This document shows positions 17,420-27,520 of a DNA stretch of 64,000 nucleotides, piece after piece. The stretch spans positions 1 to 64,000 of the forward strand of contig CAKUON010000007.1 of assembly GCA_934668875.1 (NCBI GenBank). Direction: 5' to 3'. How positions within the stretch are numbered: the first letter of the stretch is position 1; every line of letters begins with the position of its first letter. This DNA comes from an uncultured Collinsella sp. Its GTDB lineage: Bacteria; Actinomycetota; Coriobacteriia; Coriobacteriales; Coriobacteriaceae. The notes below the pieces were generated by a model, which was not told the origin of the DNA, searched no databases, and saw only the letters and a list, made by a program, of their open reading frames with translations. A program made the translations under genes and the position numbers.

Positions 17420-17857
17420 CTACTTGCGAGAATTGCTCAGCTTATTGATCAGCGCCTCGAGACGCTCGCCGTCCTCGGCCGTCTGGGCAATAACCAAAAT
17501 CGTATCGTTGCCGGCAAGCGAGCCAAGCACATCGGGCAACTCTGCCGCATCAACGGCGGCGGCGATGCCGGAAGCCGTGCCAGGCTGAGCCTTGATCATA
17601 ACCAGATTATCGGTACGCAGGACGCCCGTTACGAGCTCGGAAACCATACGCTGCAGGTGCAAGTCCTCTGCCAGAACATAGATGCCCTCGGGGAGCTTAC
17701 GCAGCCCCATGTCGGCAATATCGCGAGAGACAGTCGCCTGCGTGCAATCAAAGCCCATAGCACGGAGCTCATCAACCAGCACGCGCTGCGTGCGGACATC
17801 CTTATTGCGCACAATATCTCTAATGGCATCCTGGCGCCCATTGCGTTTTTTAGCCAT
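17420..17857 (-). CDS. argR: Arginine repressor ArgR
   Basis: Arginine-responsive transcription factor (about 145 aa). The N-terminal winged helix contains TQATVSRDIADMGLRKLP. The C-terminal oligomerisation/arginine-binding domain contains GTASGIAAAVD and GSLAGNDTILVIAQT, matching the ArgR core. The start at 17857 follows GGAGAGAGGG; an in-frame ATG 11 codons earlier lacks a site. No arg biosynthetic gene is in the window, so it probably acts in trans. Palindromes in its own upstream region suggest autoregulation. Confidence 0.93.
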   Translation of the reverse strand: MAKKRNGRQDAIRDIVRNKDVRTQRVLVDELRAMGFDCTQATVSRDIADMGLRKLPEGIYVLAEDLHLQRMVSELVTGVLRTDNLVMIKAQPGTASGIAAAVDAAELPDVLGSLAGNDTILVIAQTAEDGERLEALINKLSNSRK

Positions 17858-17901
17858 ACAAACCCTCTCTCCAAAAGATGGCGGAGACAATCAATCAGTG
17901 A

Positions 17902-17978
17902 TTGAATAGTTTAACGCTATTTGAAGGCTTTTGTGTATAAGAACGCATTTCGAAACAATTCTATGCAAGTTTGTTTCG
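17902..17978. promoter_or_regulatory. argR upstream palindromes
   Basis: TTGAATAG-N7-CTATTTGAA (17902-17925) resembles an ARG-box-like operator. CGAAACAA-N12-TTGTTTCG (17951-17978) is a second, exact 8-bp inverted repeat. Both lie in the AT-rich stretch 45-120 bp upstream of argR. Confidence 0.45.
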
Positions 17979-17989
17979 TAATGAGCCGT

Positions 17990-19030
17990 TTAGGCGGTTT
18001 TTGCGCCCGTCCGGTTAAGAAAAGCTGCCAGATGCGTACACATCACGCAGCGCGCGGGCTTGGCGCTGGCGATCGGCCCAAACAACAGACCCAGTCCCCG
18101 ATGGTTGTCCTTGAGCGCGGCGACCATCTGACGGGTTCTAGGCGCCTCGAGCATATCACGCATGCGGGCGGAACGCTCGATTGACGACACCCCATGCGGG
18201 CTCAGACACAAATTCTCGATGCAGGCGACCAGTCCGGCAAAGTAGAACTTTTGGCTTGCCAGCTTGAGCCGACCACCGCTATCTGCTTCCGAGAGTGAGT
18301 CCGCAAGCTCGTCGAGCGCTCGGGCGTCATCGGCTACCCTAGCATACATGGTGGAATCAAAGGCATCTGTAAGCTTAGGCGCCACCGCGTGGAAACAAGC
18401 GTCGCCGCAGCCGGAGACGCGCTGCGCCTGCGAGAGCGCATATGCCATAAACTCAACCGTACGGTACGCCTTGCCGTGTGACAGGCATGCCTCAAACAGC
18501 AGACGGCTATACATCACGCCAGAGGTCTGAACGACTAGGCCGCCTAAAATCAGCTGGGGCAGCCCGGCCACCATCGAAGATTTGCTATCAATGGAAATAT
18601 GAGTAGCATCCAAGACGCGCGAATGGCGCTCTCGATGTGCATCATAGCGATCGAGCGACACCGTGGGGAACACTATGTCTGCCGCAGTATCGCACGCGAT
18701 ATCGACCATCTTGGAAAGGGATTGCGGAGCAAACCACTCATCGGCGTTCATGGCGATGATTTGAGAGCCGCGCGAGGCAGCAAAACCGGCACGAAGACAC
18801 GCGCCGCGCTTCGCGTCCTCGACGTCAATCAAATCAATATGGATGTCCCTGTCGGCAGCAACTTGAAGCGAATGGCGCACACCGGGCGCAGCATCGCGGC
18901 AGACAACGACAATCTGCAAATCGTAGAGGTCTTGGTTCTGGATACTCTCGAGCGCACGCATCGCATAGCTGGGCGAACCTTCTACCACAAGGATCACCGA
19001 AAGTCGCGGATGCGAGCCACGTCGAACCAA
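17990..19030 (-). CDS. Glycosyltransferase family 2-like protein
   Basis: Protein of 346 aa whose first 110 residues match a GT-A fold: RLSVILVVEGSPSYAMRALESIQNQ, then VVVCRDA and an MNADEW stretch where family 2 enzymes usually carry a metal-binding DxD. The exact DxD is replaced by NADEW, so catalysis is uncertain. No membrane segment is obvious. The start codon is TTG, preceded by GAGAGGA. The C-terminal half is unassigned. The gene stands alone between argR and truA, so the acceptor is unknown. Confidence 0.65.
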   Translation of the reverse strand: MVRRGSHPRLSVILVVEGSPSYAMRALESIQNQDLYDLQIVVVCRDAAPGVRHSLQVAADRDIHIDLIDVEDAKRGACLRAGFAASRGSQIIAMNADEWFAPQSLSKMVDIACDTAADIVFPTVSLDRYDAHRERHSRVLDATHISIDSKSSMVAGLPQLILGGLVVQTSGVMYSRLLFEACLSHGKAYRTVEFMAYALSQAQRVSGCGDACFHAVAPKLTDAFDSTMYARVADDARALDELADSLSEADSGGRLKLASQKFYFAGLVACIENLCLSPHGVSSIERSARMRDMLEAPRTRQMVAALKDNHRGLGLLFGPIASAKPARCVMCTHLAAFLNRTGAKTA

Positions 19031-19191
19031 ATTATCCGTCCTCTCGACAGCAATGAATCAAACCGTGGTTCATGGTACACCCCGGCAATAAAAGCAATGA
19101 GACACCGGTTGTATTGCACGCCAAGAACAGATGTTGCACACGCGCAGCCCACAGATGACAGGTGTCGACGCACGACGCGTCGAGCCCTCCC

Positions 19192-20016
19192 CTAGTCGAG
19201 CACGACGAGCTCGGCGGGATCGTAATCGACACCCATAAACGTAAGACCGCAGGCAGGTGCCGTGGGGCCGGCGGCGGTACGATCACAGGCGTCAATAACC
19301 TCGCGCATCCACTCGGGATCGCGGCGATGCATGCCAATCTCGACGAGCGTGCCGACGATCGTACGGACCATCGAATGCAGAAACGCGTTGCCCTCGATCG
19401 TGAAGGTCAGGATATCCTCGCCAAAGGCGACTTCGTGGCCAAACTCGGCGCGTATCACGCAACGGTGCGTAGGCTTGCCAACGGCCGAGGCGACCTTGCA
19501 AAAGCTCTTGAAGTCCTGCTCACCCAAGAGCGCGGGGCAAGCGGCAGCCATAGCGTCGACATCCAGCGGATAGCGATGCCACCAAACCGCACCGCGCGAG
19601 AGCACGGGGCGCGCGTCACGATCGGCAATGCGATACGTATACGTACGGGAGCGCGCGTCAAAGCGGGCAGAAAAGCCCTTACGAGCCTTGTAGACCTCGT
19701 TTATGGCGATATCTTTGGGCAGGAGGGCATCCATAGCCCGCAGCCACCTACGGCGCGTCAGAGCAAGCTCAGCGTCCGTTACGGGTACGCTGATGTACTG
19801 AGCCACCGCATGTACGCCGGCATCGGTACGTCCCGCACACGTCAGGTCGATCGGGCGGCGCAACAGCGTCTCGATAGCGCGACGAAGCTCGCCCGCAACC
19901 GTCGTCTGTCCCGGCTGCTCGGCAAATCCGCTATAGGACGAGCCGTCATAGGCCACACGAAACACCAACGTGGCATCGAGCTCGGGAATCGAATTGAAAT
20001 CAGACGGCGCGGTCAT
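19192..20016 (-). CDS. truA: tRNA pseudouridine(38-40) synthase TruA
   Basis: Isomerises U38-U40 in the tRNA anticodon arm (about 274 aa). The catalytic Asp is in CAGRTDAGVHA, and RVAYDGSSYSGFAEQ and FCKVASAVGKPTHRC are TruA-typical. The start at 20016 is chosen because GGGAG lies five bases upstream; a TTG five codons earlier overlaps it. It follows rplQ as in many Gram-positives, but a strong terminator separates them, so it needs its own promoter or read-through. Confidence 0.94.
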   Translation of the reverse strand: MTAPSDFNSIPELDATLVFRVAYDGSSYSGFAEQPGQTTVAGELRRAIETLLRRPIDLTCAGRTDAGVHAVAQYISVPVTDAELALTRRRWLRAMDALLPKDIAINEVYKARKGFSARFDARSRTYTYRIADRDARPVLSRGAVWWHRYPLDVDAMAAACPALLGEQDFKSFCKVASAVGKPTHRCVIRAEFGHEVAFGEDILTFTIEGNAFLHSMVRTIVGTLVEIGMHRRDPEWMREVIDACDRTAAGPTAPACGLTFMGVDYDPAELVVLD

Positions 20017-20051
20017 GGGCGCTCCCAACAAACAATCAACGGTATCGCGAC

Positions 20052-20082
20052 AAAAAAAGAGGGGTACGCGAACGTACCCCTC
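20052..20082 (-). terminator. Terminator of the rpoA-rplQ operon
   Basis: Perfect 10-bp stem GAGGGGTACG/CGTACCCCTC with a 4-nt loop and seven Ts on the minus strand, 27 bp past the rplQ stop. This is the end of the ribosomal-protein operon. Confidence 0.93.
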
Positions 20083-20108
20083 GAATATAGCCTATGCAGA
20101 CGGAATGT

Positions 20109-20576
20109 CTACTCAGCGGTCTCCTCAGCAGGAGCCTCCTCGACGGCCTCGACCTTCTTGGGAGCAGCGGCCTTCTTGGGGGCCGGAGCAGCCTTCTTGG
20201 CCTTAGGCGTGCAAGGCTCGGTGACGAGCTCCATGATAACGATGGGAGCGTTGTCGCCCTTACGGTTACCGAGCTTCATGATGCGGGTGTAACCGCCGTT
20301 GCGGTCCTGCCACATGCCCTGGGCAGCCTTGTCGAAGATCTCGGCAACGAGCTGCTTATCGCCGAGCTTGGCGATAGCCAGACGACGAGAGTGCAGGTCG
20401 CCCTTCTTGGCCCAAGTGATGATCGGGTCGACGACCGAACGCAGCGCCTTAGCGCGGGTCTCGGTGGTCTTGATGCGGTCGTTCTCGAAGAGGGCCTTAG
20501 CAAGGCTCTTCTTCATGGCCTTGGTGTGGCTCGCATCGGTGCCGAGCTTCAGGCCCTTCTTAACGTTGTGACGCAT
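20109..20576 (-). CDS. rplQ: Ribosomal protein L17
   Basis: Large-subunit protein (155 aa). The N-terminal MRHNVKKGLKLGTDASHTKAM block and the TRAKALRSVVDPIITWAKKGD block are L17-typical. The last 35 residues are an Ala/Lys/Glu-rich extension (KKAAPAPKKAAAPKK..EEAPAEE) beyond the core, seen in many actinobacterial L17 proteins. It is the last gene before the terminator and follows rpoA by 30 bp. Confidence 0.97.
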   Translation of the reverse strand: MRHNVKKGLKLGTDASHTKAMKKSLAKALFENDRIKTTETRAKALRSVVDPIITWAKKGDLHSRRLAIAKLGDKQLVAEIFDKAAQGMWQDRNGGYTRIMKLGNRKGDNAPIVIMELVTEPCTPKAKKAAPAPKKAAAPKKVEAVEEAPAEETAE

Positions 20577-20606
20577 GGTCTAGTTTCTCCTCAAATATGC
20601 GAAGCA

Positions 20607-21548
20607 TTAAGCCTTCAGGCTTAGGCCCATGGACTCAAGCTTGTCCTTCACTTCCTCGATCGACTTAACACCGAAGTTACGGATGTTGAGCAGATCGTTC
20701 TCCGAGAACTCAACGAGTTGACGAACCGAGTGAATGCTGGCGCGCTTAAGGCAGTTGTAGGAACGGACAGAAAGGTCCAGGTCCTCGATCTGCTTGTCCA
20801 GCTCGGCGTTGTCGTTGGTGACCTCGGGAGCGAAGATCGAAGCCTCCTCCTCGACCTCGGGGGTCTCGGCAAGGTTCATAAAGGCGGCCATATGCTGGTT
20901 GATGATATTGGCAGCCTGGACCACGGCGTCGCGCGGGGCGATGGAGCCGTTGGTCTCGATCTCGAGGACAAGGCGGTCGTAGTCGGTGTGCTGACCGACA
21001 CGGCAAGCCTCAACGAGCTTGGCGCAACGGGAAACCGGCGAGTACAGCGAGTCGACGTGGATCACACCGATGGGATCGTTGTCACGCTTGTTGGCCTCGC
21101 CAGAAACATAGCCGCGGCCATAGCCGATGCGCATGCTCATGGTGAGATGGCCACCCTCGGTGAGCGTAGCGATGTGCTGCTCGGGGTTGACCAGCTCAAA
21201 CTCGGACGGAATAAAGAAGTCCGCACCGGTGACCTCGCAGGGGCCGTCAACCGAGATGGTGGCGGTCGCCTCGTCGGTCGTGCCGAGAGCCCTGAAGACA
21301 AGACCCTTGACATTCAGGACGATGTCGGTGACATCCTCGACCATGTTAGGGATGGTCATGAACTCGTGCTGCGCACCATCGATCTGAATAGCCTCGACGG
21401 CGGCACCCTCGAGCGAGGACAGAAGAACGCGACGAAGGGAGTTACCCAGCGTATCGCCGTAACCACGCTCGAGCGGCTCGACGGAGACACGAGCAGACGT
21501 CTCGTTGATCTCTTCGACCTGAACCTGAGGCCTAATGAATTCTGACAT
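20607..21548 (-). CDS. rpoA: RNA polymerase alpha subunit
   Basis: Assembly platform and activator target of RNA polymerase (313 aa). The N-terminal domain shows EPLERGYGDTLGNSLRRVLLSSL. An acidic linker leads to the C-terminal domain ELDLSVRSYNCLKRASIHSV..IRNFGVKSIEEVKDKL with its helix-hairpin-helix. The start follows GGAGG. It sits in the conserved rpsD-rpoA-rplQ order. Confidence 0.98.
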   Translation of the reverse strand: MSEFIRPQVQVEEINETSARVSVEPLERGYGDTLGNSLRRVLLSSLEGAAVEAIQIDGAQHEFMTIPNMVEDVTDIVLNVKGLVFRALGTTDEATATISVDGPCEVTGADFFIPSEFELVNPEQHIATLTEGGHLTMSMRIGYGRGYVSGEANKRDNDPIGVIHVDSLYSPVSRCAKLVEACRVGQHTDYDRLVLEIETNGSIAPRDAVVQAANIINQHMAAFMNLAETPEVEEEASIFAPEVTNDNAELDKQIEDLDLSVRSYNCLKRASIHSVRQLVEFSENDLLNIRNFGVKSIEEVKDKLESMGLSLKA

Positions 21549-21580
21549 GTATTACCTCCAGCCTCAGCAGCCCGGATGGA

Positions 21581-22177
21581 CTACTTAGAGTAGAGCTCGA
21601 CGATGAGCTGCTCGTTGATATCACCGCTGATCTGCTCACGCGTCGGCAGAGCGAGCACGTTACCAGACAGCTTCTCGATATCGACCTCGAGCCAGCCAGG
21701 GACCTCAAAGCGCTCGGAGGAAATCAGAGCCTCCTTGATGGGGAGGAGGTCACGGAACTTCTCGCCGACAGCGACGACGTCGCCGGCCTTGACGCGGTAG
21801 GACGGGATGTCCACGCGCTTACCGTTCACGGTGAAGTGACCGTGACGGACGGACTGACGAGCCTCTTTGCGGGTGCGGGCGAAGCCAAGACGGAAGACGA
21901 CGTTGTCGAGGCGAGACTCAAGGATGATCATGAGGTTCTCACCGGTGACGCCGTTCATCTTGCGGGCCTTGTTGAAGTAGCCGTGGAACTGCTTCTCCAG
22001 AACGCCATAGATGAACTTGACCTTCTGCTTCTCGCGCAGCTGCATGCCGTACTCAGATTCCTTGCGACGGCGCTTGGGCTGACGGATAGATTCCTTCTTG
22101 CTGCTGTAACCGAGCTCAGCGGGATCGATCCCGAGCTGACGGCAGCGCTTAAGAACAGGAGTCCTGTCGATTGCCAT
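21581..22177 (-). CDS. rpsD: Ribosomal protein S4
   Basis: 16S rRNA-binding assembly initiator of the 30S subunit (198 aa). The S4 RNA-binding domain is visible as ESRLDNVVFRLGFARTRKEARQSVRHGHFTVNGKRV. The N-terminus lacks the four-Cys zinc motif seen in some S4 forms, so it is the zinc-free type. S4 also controls translation of this operon in E. coli; no pseudoknot was verified here. Confidence 0.98.
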   Translation of the reverse strand: MAIDRTPVLKRCRQLGIDPAELGYSSKKESIRQPKRRRKESEYGMQLREKQKVKFIYGVLEKQFHGYFNKARKMNGVTGENLMIILESRLDNVVFRLGFARTRKEARQSVRHGHFTVNGKRVDIPSYRVKAGDVVAVGEKFRDLLPIKEALISSERFEVPGWLEVDIEKLSGNVLALPTREQISGDINEQLIVELYSK

Positions 22178-22196
22178 ATTGATACGATCCTTTCAG

Positions 22197-22601
22197 TTAC
22201 ACGCGGCGACGCTTCTTGGGGCGGCAGCCGTTGTGCGGGATGGGGGTCTTGTCCTGGATGCTCGAGACCTCGAGGCCAGCAGCCTGGAGGGAGCGGATGG
22301 CGGTCTCACGACCGGAGCCGGGGCCCTTGACGAAGACGGAAACCTTCTTCATACCGTGCTCCATGGCCTGCTTGGCAGCAGCCTCGGCAGCCATCTGGGC
22401 AGCGAACGGCGTGGACTTACGGGAGCCCTTGAAGCCCACCTGGCCAGCCGACTTCCAGGAAATGACGTTGCCCTGGGGATCGGTGATCGAAACGATCGTG
22501 TTGTTGAACGTAGAACGAATGTGAGCCTGGCCCACGGAAATGTTCTTACGGTCCGCGCGCTTCAGACGGGCAGCGCGAACGTTCTTCTTAGCAGTAGCCA
22601 T
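22197..22601 (-). CDS. rpsK: Ribosomal protein S11
   Basis: 30S platform protein (134 aa) with the conserved [22 protein letters not shown] block and C-terminal [23 protein letters not shown]. It starts after AAGGAG, 14 bp past rpsM. Confidence 0.98.
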   Translation of the reverse strand: MATAKKNVRAARLKRADRKNISVGQAHIRSTFNNTIVSITDPQGNVISWKSAGQVGFKGSRKSTPFAAQMAAEAAAKQAMEHGMKKVSVFVKGPGSGRETAIRSLQAAGLEVSSIQDKTPIPHNGCRPKKRRRV

Positions 22602-22615
22602 CTATCTAGCGCTCC

Positions 22616-22990
22616 TTATTTCTTCTTCTTAGCACCGATCTGACGCTTCGGGCCCTTGCGGGTACGAGCGTTAGTGTGGGTGCGCTGGCCGCGGACCGGG
22701 AGGCCCTTGCGGTGACGAAGGCCGCGGTTGCAGCCGATGTCCATAAGGCGCTTGACGTTCTGGTTGCGCTCACGGCGGAGGTCGCCCTCAACCATGATCT
22801 GGTTCTTATCGATATAATCGCGGATGGCGTTAACCTCATCCTCGGTGAGGTCCTTAACGCGCGTATCCACGTTAACGTTGCACTCGACGCAGATCTTCGT
22901 CGCAGTGGTGCGGCCGATGCCGTAAATGTAGGTCAGACCGATCTCAACGCGCTTCTCACGCGGGAGGTCGACACCATTAATACGGGCCAA
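22616..22990 (-). CDS. rpsM: Ribosomal protein S13
   Basis: 30S head protein contacting tRNA (124 aa). It begins [25 protein letters not shown], has [22 protein letters not shown], and ends in a Lys-rich tail. The initiation codon is TTG, supported by GGAGA upstream. Confidence 0.97.
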   Translation of the reverse strand: MARINGVDLPREKRVEIGLTYIYGIGRTTATKICVECNVNVDTRVKDLTEDEVNAIRDYIDKNQIMVEGDLRRERNQNVKRLMDIGCNRGLRHRKGLPVRGQRTHTNARTRKGPKRQIGAKKKK

Positions 22991-23004
22991 CGTAGTCTCC
23001 TCTC

Positions 23005-23118
23005 TTAACCCTGACGCTGCTTATGACGGGGGTTCTCGCAAATGACGAGGACCTTGCCATGGCGCCTAATGATTTTGCACTTATCGCACATCTTCTTGAC
23101 CGAAGGACGTACCTTCAT
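23005..23118 (-). CDS. rpmJ: Ribosomal protein L36
   Basis: Very short zinc-ribbon protein (37 aa) encoded between infA and rpsM. The translation begins [15 protein letters not shown] and ends [11 protein letters not shown], with the C-x2-C..C-x4-H ligand set of the zinc-binding (C+) L36 type. GAAAGGAA precedes the ATG at 23118. Confidence 0.96.
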   Translation of the reverse strand: MKVRPSVKKMCDKCKIIRRHGKVLVICENPRHKQRQG

Positions 23119-23268
23119 CGTTCTTCCTTTCGGTAGCGCTCAAACTACTTCCCTACTATCTACTCGCCCAGCCGCAGGCGTTTAAAACTATGGCTGGTCT
23201 TCACACACAATCCGACCGTAGGTTGAGCTAAGCCTGCAGTCGGAAATGGAGTGCGTGTATGCGTGCCG

Positions 23269-23487
23269 CTATTTGTAGCGATAGGTGATGCGGCCGCGGG
23301 TCAGGTCGTACGGGGAAAGCTCCACGACAACCCTGTCACCGGGGAGAATACGGATGTAATTCATTCGGATCTTGCCGGAAATGTTGCACAGAACCGAATG
23401 ACCGTTCTCGAGCTCGACCTTAAACATGGCGTTGGGCAGCGGTTCCTTTACCGTACCCTCGAGCTCAATTGCGTCTTCCTTCTTCAC
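23269..23487 (-). CDS. infA: Translation initiation factor IF-1
   Basis: OB-fold factor that binds the 30S A-site (72 aa). [25 protein letters not shown] and the RGRITYRYK end are diagnostic. The start is taken as GTG at 23487: it gives the family length and N-terminus, and GAAAGATGA lies upstream. A TTG two codons earlier is the alternative. Confidence 0.97.
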   Translation of the reverse strand: MKKEDAIELEGTVKEPLPNAMFKVELENGHSVLCNISGKIRMNYIRILPGDRVVVELSPYDLTRGRITYRYK

Positions 23488-23633
23488 AAGCAATCATCTT
23501 TCTCTAGAAAACGACAGCGATTGAGTATTCTACAATACGTATCCACGCATCGTAATATCTTCGTAATGGCTCCACAACTAAGTGGAACTTGTTACATTTG
23601 AAATGTAAGTGCCGACGAATTAAAACGCGGCCT

Positions 23634-24422
23634 TTACATCTCGCCTCCTTGCAAGGAGCACCAAGACCCTTGGGCGTCGGTGGTGAGAATCACCGGACCG
23701 TCGTTGGTGATGGCGACGGTGTTCTCGTAGTGCGCGGCGGGCAAGTGATCGTTGGTCGTGACAATCCAACCATCGGAGCCCGTGCTCACATGATTAGAAC
23801 CCATCGTTACCATCGGCTCGATGGCAATGACCATACCGGCCTGAAGGCGAACGCCCCTCCCCTTCTTTCCGTAATTCGGAACGTTGGGGTCCTCGTGCAT
23901 CACGCGACCAATGCCGTGTCCCACGTAATCGCGAAGCACACCATAGCCGTGAGACTCGGCGAGGGACTGGACGGCATAGCCAATGTCCCCGATATGGTTA
24001 CCGGGAACAGCCTGCTCGATGGCAGCCTTAAGGCAATCGCGCGTAACCTCGCACAGGGCCTTGGCCTCGGGCGTGGGGGTGCCGACGAAAAACGTCCAGG
24101 CGTTATCGCCGACCCAACCGTCAACAACGGCTCCGGTATCGACGGAGATGATATCGCCATCGCGCAGGATCATGTCGGGATTGGGAATACCGTGGACCAC
24201 GGCATCGTTGATCGATGCGCAAATGGTCCCCGGGAACCCGCCGTAACCCTTAAAGGCCGGGGTGCCGCCATGCATGCGGATAATCTGCTCCGCGAGCTGA
24301 TCGAGCTCAAAAGTCGAAACACCGGGGCGCACCATGGCTCCAACGTGGCGGAGCGCCATCTTAGATAGCGCTCCTGCCTTCTTCATCTGCTCGATTTGCG
24401 TTGCAGACTTAATCTTGATCAT
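23634..24422 (-). CDS. map: Type I methionine aminopeptidase
   Basis: Removes N-terminal Met from nascent proteins (262 aa). Metal ligands are visible in SVDTGAVVDGWVGDNAWTF (two Asp), GHGIGRVMHEDP (His) and IAIEPMV (Glu), with the final Glu in HYENTVAIT. Its ATG overlaps the adk stop (ATGA), indicating coupling. A 140-bp gap separates it from infA, which may have its own promoter. Confidence 0.96.
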   Translation of the reverse strand: MIKIKSATQIEQMKKAGALSKMALRHVGAMVRPGVSTFELDQLAEQIIRMHGGTPAFKGYGGFPGTICASINDAVVHGIPNPDMILRDGDIISVDTGAVVDGWVGDNAWTFFVGTPTPEAKALCEVTRDCLKAAIEQAVPGNHIGDIGYAVQSLAESHGYGVLRDYVGHGIGRVMHEDPNVPNYGKKGRGVRLQAGMVIAIEPMVTMGSNHVSTGSDGWIVTTNDHLPAAHYENTVAITNDGPVILTTDAQGSWCSLQGGEM

Positions 24423-25045
24423 AGACCGAGAGCCTCTTTGACATCCCCGTACACGGTCTCGCGGGCCTGGTCACCGTTGACCGACTTGAGCAGACCCTGG
24501 CCACGATAGTAGTCGACGAGCGGGCTCGTGGACTTCTCGTAGACGTCGAGACGGTTCTTGATGGTCTCGGGCTTGTCATCGTCGCGCTGATACATCTCGC
24601 CGCCACACTTGGGACAGGTAGCATCGGCAGCAGTACCGGTGTAACCGCAGGCGCGGCAGGTGCGACGCGAAGACAGACGGTCGATGATGACCTCGGGGGC
24701 CACGTCGACCAGAAGGGCGCAGTCGATCTCGCGACCCAGAGCGGAGAGCTCAGAATCGAGCGTTACAGCCTGGGCGGTGTTGCGCGGGAAACCGTCGAGG
24801 ATGAAACCCTGCTGGGCGTCATCGGCGGCAAGGCGCTCCTTGACAAGGTCGATCACGAGCTGGTCGGGAACGAGCTCGCCAGCGTCCATGTACTTCTTAG
24901 CCTGAATACCAAGCTCGGTGCCACCCTTGACGGCAGCACGCAACAGGTCGCCCGTGGAAATGTGAGCGACGCCAAACTCGGCGACGAGCTCCTGTGCGAC
25001 GGTACCCTTACCGGCACCCGGAGCTCCGAGCAATACGAGGTTCAT
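24419..25045 (-). CDS. adk: Adenylate kinase
   Basis: Interconverts AMP+ATP and 2 ADP (about 208 aa). It has the P-loop GAPGAGKGT, the AMP-binding ISTGDLLR and the DGFPRN motif. The LID is the zinc-binding long form with CRACGYTG..CPKCGG. The start at 25045 follows AGAGGAGG; a TTG two codons upstream is closer than ideal. It is cotranscribed with secY and map. Confidence 0.97.
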   Translation of the reverse strand: MNLVLLGAPGAGKGTVAQELVAEFGVAHISTGDLLRAAVKGGTELGIQAKKYMDAGELVPDQLVIDLVKERLAADDAQQGFILDGFPRNTAQAVTLDSELSALGREIDCALLVDVAPEVIIDRLSSRRTCRACGYTGTAADATCPKCGGEMYQRDDDKPETIKNRLDVYEKSTSPLVDYYRGQGLLKSVNGDQARETVYGDVKEALGL

Positions 25046-25063
25046 GAGCAATCCTCCTCTAGC

Positions 25064-26350
25064 CTATTTAAAGAATCCATCGTAATCATACATCTTGATC
25101 TGGCCTTCGAGCTTATCAACGGTGTCGAGCACGACGCCGACCATGATGAGGATGGACGTGCCGCCAAATGCCTGAATCAGCTGGTTACCCGTGAAGGAGA
25201 AGATGATCGAAGGCACGATGGCGATGAGCGCCAAAAAGACAGCGCTGGGAAGCGTGATCTTGTTGAGCGCGTTCTTGATGTAGGCCGCGGTAGCCCTACC
25301 CGGACGGACGCCCGGAATAAAGCCGCCCTGTTTCTTAAGGTTGTCGGCCGTGTCATCGGGGTTGAACACCATGGAGGTGTAGAAGTACGCGAAGAACACG
25401 ATGAGGACAACGTTAAGCACCCAGTTGAGCCAACCGGTCGAAAGCGCAGAGGCAACTGCCTGGATCCAGCCGATGCCGGGGAAGAACACGGCAATCTGGG
25501 CCGGGAAGTACAGCAGTGCCGAAGCAAAGATGATCGGCACGACGCCCGCAGTGTTGACCTTGATGGGCAGGTAGGTGGTCTGACCACCCATCATGCGACG
25601 GCCCACGACGCGTTTGGCGTAGGAGACCGGAATGCGGCGCTGGCCGCGCTCAAGGAAAACAATCAGCGGGATGACCAGCAGGATAATGGCGCAGATGATC
25701 ACCATAGTGATGATGCCACCGGCGTTGCCCTCGGTGCTGGAGAAGATCGCCTGCGGAAGACCGGCCATGATGTTCGCGAAGATGATCAGCGACATGCCAT
25801 TGCCGATACCGCGCTGGGTGATGAGCTCACCAATCCACATAATCAGCATGGCGCCCGCGGTGAGCGTGCCGACGATCATGATGTCAAAGATGATCTCGGG
25901 AGCACCGGCACCGTTGAAACTGATACCGAAGCTCTTAAAGAGGAAGAGGTAACCCACGGAGTTGAGGATTGCCAGGGCCAAGGTGAGGTAACGCGAATAC
26001 TGCGTGATCTTGGTCTGACCGACCTCGCCCTCGCGGGCAAGCTCATGCAGGGAAGGCACGACGGCCTGGAGCATCTGGAGGATAATCGAGCTCGTGATGT
26101 AGGGCATGATGCCCAGGGAGAACACCGAAACATAGCTCAACGCGCCACCAGAGAAAAGATTCAGGAGGGCCATAGCACCTGCGGCGACCGAGTTGTTCTC
26201 GGTCGAGAAAAGGCCCAGCATCCCCTGGAAGGGAATGCCGGGCACAGGAACGTGCGCACCAATGCGGTACACGACGAGCATAGCTATGGTAAAAAGAATC
26301 TTTTCGCGCAGTTCTTTGATGCGGAAAGCATTCTTAAGACCATTTAGCAC
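25064..26350 (-). CDS. secY: Preprotein translocase subunit SecY
   Basis: Channel of the Sec translocon (428 aa, about ten membrane helices). The N-terminus has the [29 protein letters not shown] signature, and later [33 protein letters not shown] is conserved SecY text. Initiation is at a GTG that overlaps the rplO stop region by 7 bp, pointing to coupled translation. Confidence 0.97.
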   Translation of the reverse strand: MLNGLKNAFRIKELREKILFTIAMLVVYRIGAHVPVPGIPFQGMLGLFSTENNSVAAGAMALLNLFSGGALSYVSVFSLGIMPYITSSIILQMLQAVVPSLHELAREGEVGQTKITQYSRYLTLALAILNSVGYLFLFKSFGISFNGAGAPEIIFDIMIVGTLTAGAMLIMWIGELITQRGIGNGMSLIIFANIMAGLPQAIFSSTEGNAGGIITMVIICAIILLVIPLIVFLERGQRRIPVSYAKRVVGRRMMGGQTTYLPIKVNTAGVVPIIFASALLYFPAQIAVFFPGIGWIQAVASALSTGWLNWVLNVVLIVFFAYFYTSMVFNPDDTADNLKKQGGFIPGVRPGRATAAYIKNALNKITLPSAVFLALIAIVPSIIFSFTGNQLIQAFGGTSILIMVGVVLDTVDKLEGQIKMYDYDGFFK

Positions 26351-26793
26351 GGCAGCTCGACCTTTCCGCCGGCGGCCTCGATCTTGGCCTGCGCAGAAGC
26401 GCTGACCTTGTCGACCTTGACCGTGAACTTCTTGGTGAGCTCACCATTGCCGAGCACCTTGACGGGCTCGAACTCGCTCTTGGTGATGCGAGCGGCCTTA
26501 AGAGCGGCACCGTCGATCACAGCGCCGTCCTCGAACTTACGCTCGAGACGCTCAACGTTAACGGCGGTGTACTCGATACGACGGGGGTTGCGGAAGCCCG
26601 GAAGCTTGGGCAGGCGCATAGCCAGCGGAGTCTGGCCACCCTCGAAGCCGGCACCCTTGGTGCCGCCAGAGCGAGAGCCCTGGCCCTTCTGGCCGCGGCC
26701 AGAAGTGGTGCCGTGACCCGAAGAATTGCCACGGCCGACGCGCTTGCGGTTCTTGGTGGAACCGGGCGCGGGAGTAAGATCGTGAAGCTGCAT
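26344..26793 (-). CDS. rplO: Ribosomal protein L15
   Basis: 50S protein (149 aa). The N-terminal [19 protein letters not shown] and [18 protein letters not shown] blocks are typical. The 3' end overlaps the secY start by 7 bp. Confidence 0.97.
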   Translation of the reverse strand: MQLHDLTPAPGSTKNRKRVGRGNSSGHGTTSGRGQKGQGSRSGGTKGAGFEGGQTPLAMRLPKLPGFRNPRRIEYTAVNVERLERKFEDGAVIDGAALKAARITKSEFEPVKVLGNGELTKKFTVKVDKVSASAQAKIEAAGGKVELPC

Positions 26794-26796
26794 TTG

Positions 26797-26979
26797 CTAC
26801 TCCTCTACAATCTCGACAAGGTGCTTGACCTTGAAGATCATGCCGCGGACGGACTCGTTGTCAGCAATCTCGCGAACCTCGCGGATCCTGTGGAGACCGA
26901 GGGCACGGACAGTACGGACCTGGTCCTGCTTGCAACCGTTGGTGCTGCGGACCTGCTTGATCTTGATGGTGTCAGCCAT
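26797..26979 (-). CDS. rpmD: Ribosomal protein L30
   Basis: Short 50S protein (60 aa) with IKQVRSTNGCKQDQVRTVRALGL and RGMIFKVKHLV. It sits in the standard place between rpsE and rplO with gaps of 2-3 bp. Confidence 0.96.
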   Translation of the reverse strand: MADTIKIKQVRSTNGCKQDQVRTVRALGLHRIREVREIADNESVRGMIFKVKHLVEIVEE

Positions 26980-26981
26980 GC

Positions 26982-27506
26982 TTAGTTCTCCTTACCGACG
27001 AACATCTCGGAGACCGTCAGGCCACGGCGAGCCGCGACGTCCTCAGGGCTGGAGAGCTCCTTGAGGCCCTCGACGGCAGCCTTGATGATGTTGAGGCCGT
27101 TGTCGGTACCGAGGGACTTGGACAGGACGTTCTTGATGCCAGCAAGCTCGAAGAGGGGACGCACAGCGCCGCCGGCGATAACGCCGGTACCCTCGACAGC
27201 GGGCTTGATGATGATGCGGCCGGCACCAAAGTGGCCGAGAACCTCGTGCGGGATGGTGCCCTGCTCGGTCACCGGCACGTGGAACATGTTCTTCTTGGCA
27301 TCGAGAGACGCCTTGGAGATGGCCAGGGGCACCTCAGCGGACTTGCCCATGCCAACGCCGACGTTGCCCTTGCCGTCGCCAACGACGACGAGAGCGACGA
27401 GGCTCATGCGACGACCACCCTTGACGGTCTTCGACACGCGGTTGATGTAAACGACGCGCTCCTCGAACTCGGAGGCCTCGCGCTGCTGCTTCTGATTACG
27501 AGCCAT
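26982..27506 (-). CDS. rpsE: Ribosomal protein S5
   Basis: 30S fidelity protein (174 aa) with the double-stranded RNA-binding fold: [31 protein letters not shown], then [26 protein letters not shown]. It starts after AGGAGG. Confidence 0.97.
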   Translation of the reverse strand: MARNQKQQREASEFEERVVYINRVSKTVKGGRRMSLVALVVVGDGKGNVGVGMGKSAEVPLAISKASLDAKKNMFHVPVTEQGTIPHEVLGHFGAGRIIIKPAVEGTGVIAGGAVRPLFELAGIKNVLSKSLGTDNGLNIIKAAVEGLKELSSPEDVAARRGLTVSEMFVGKEN

Positions 27507-27520
27507 GTGCTACATACCTC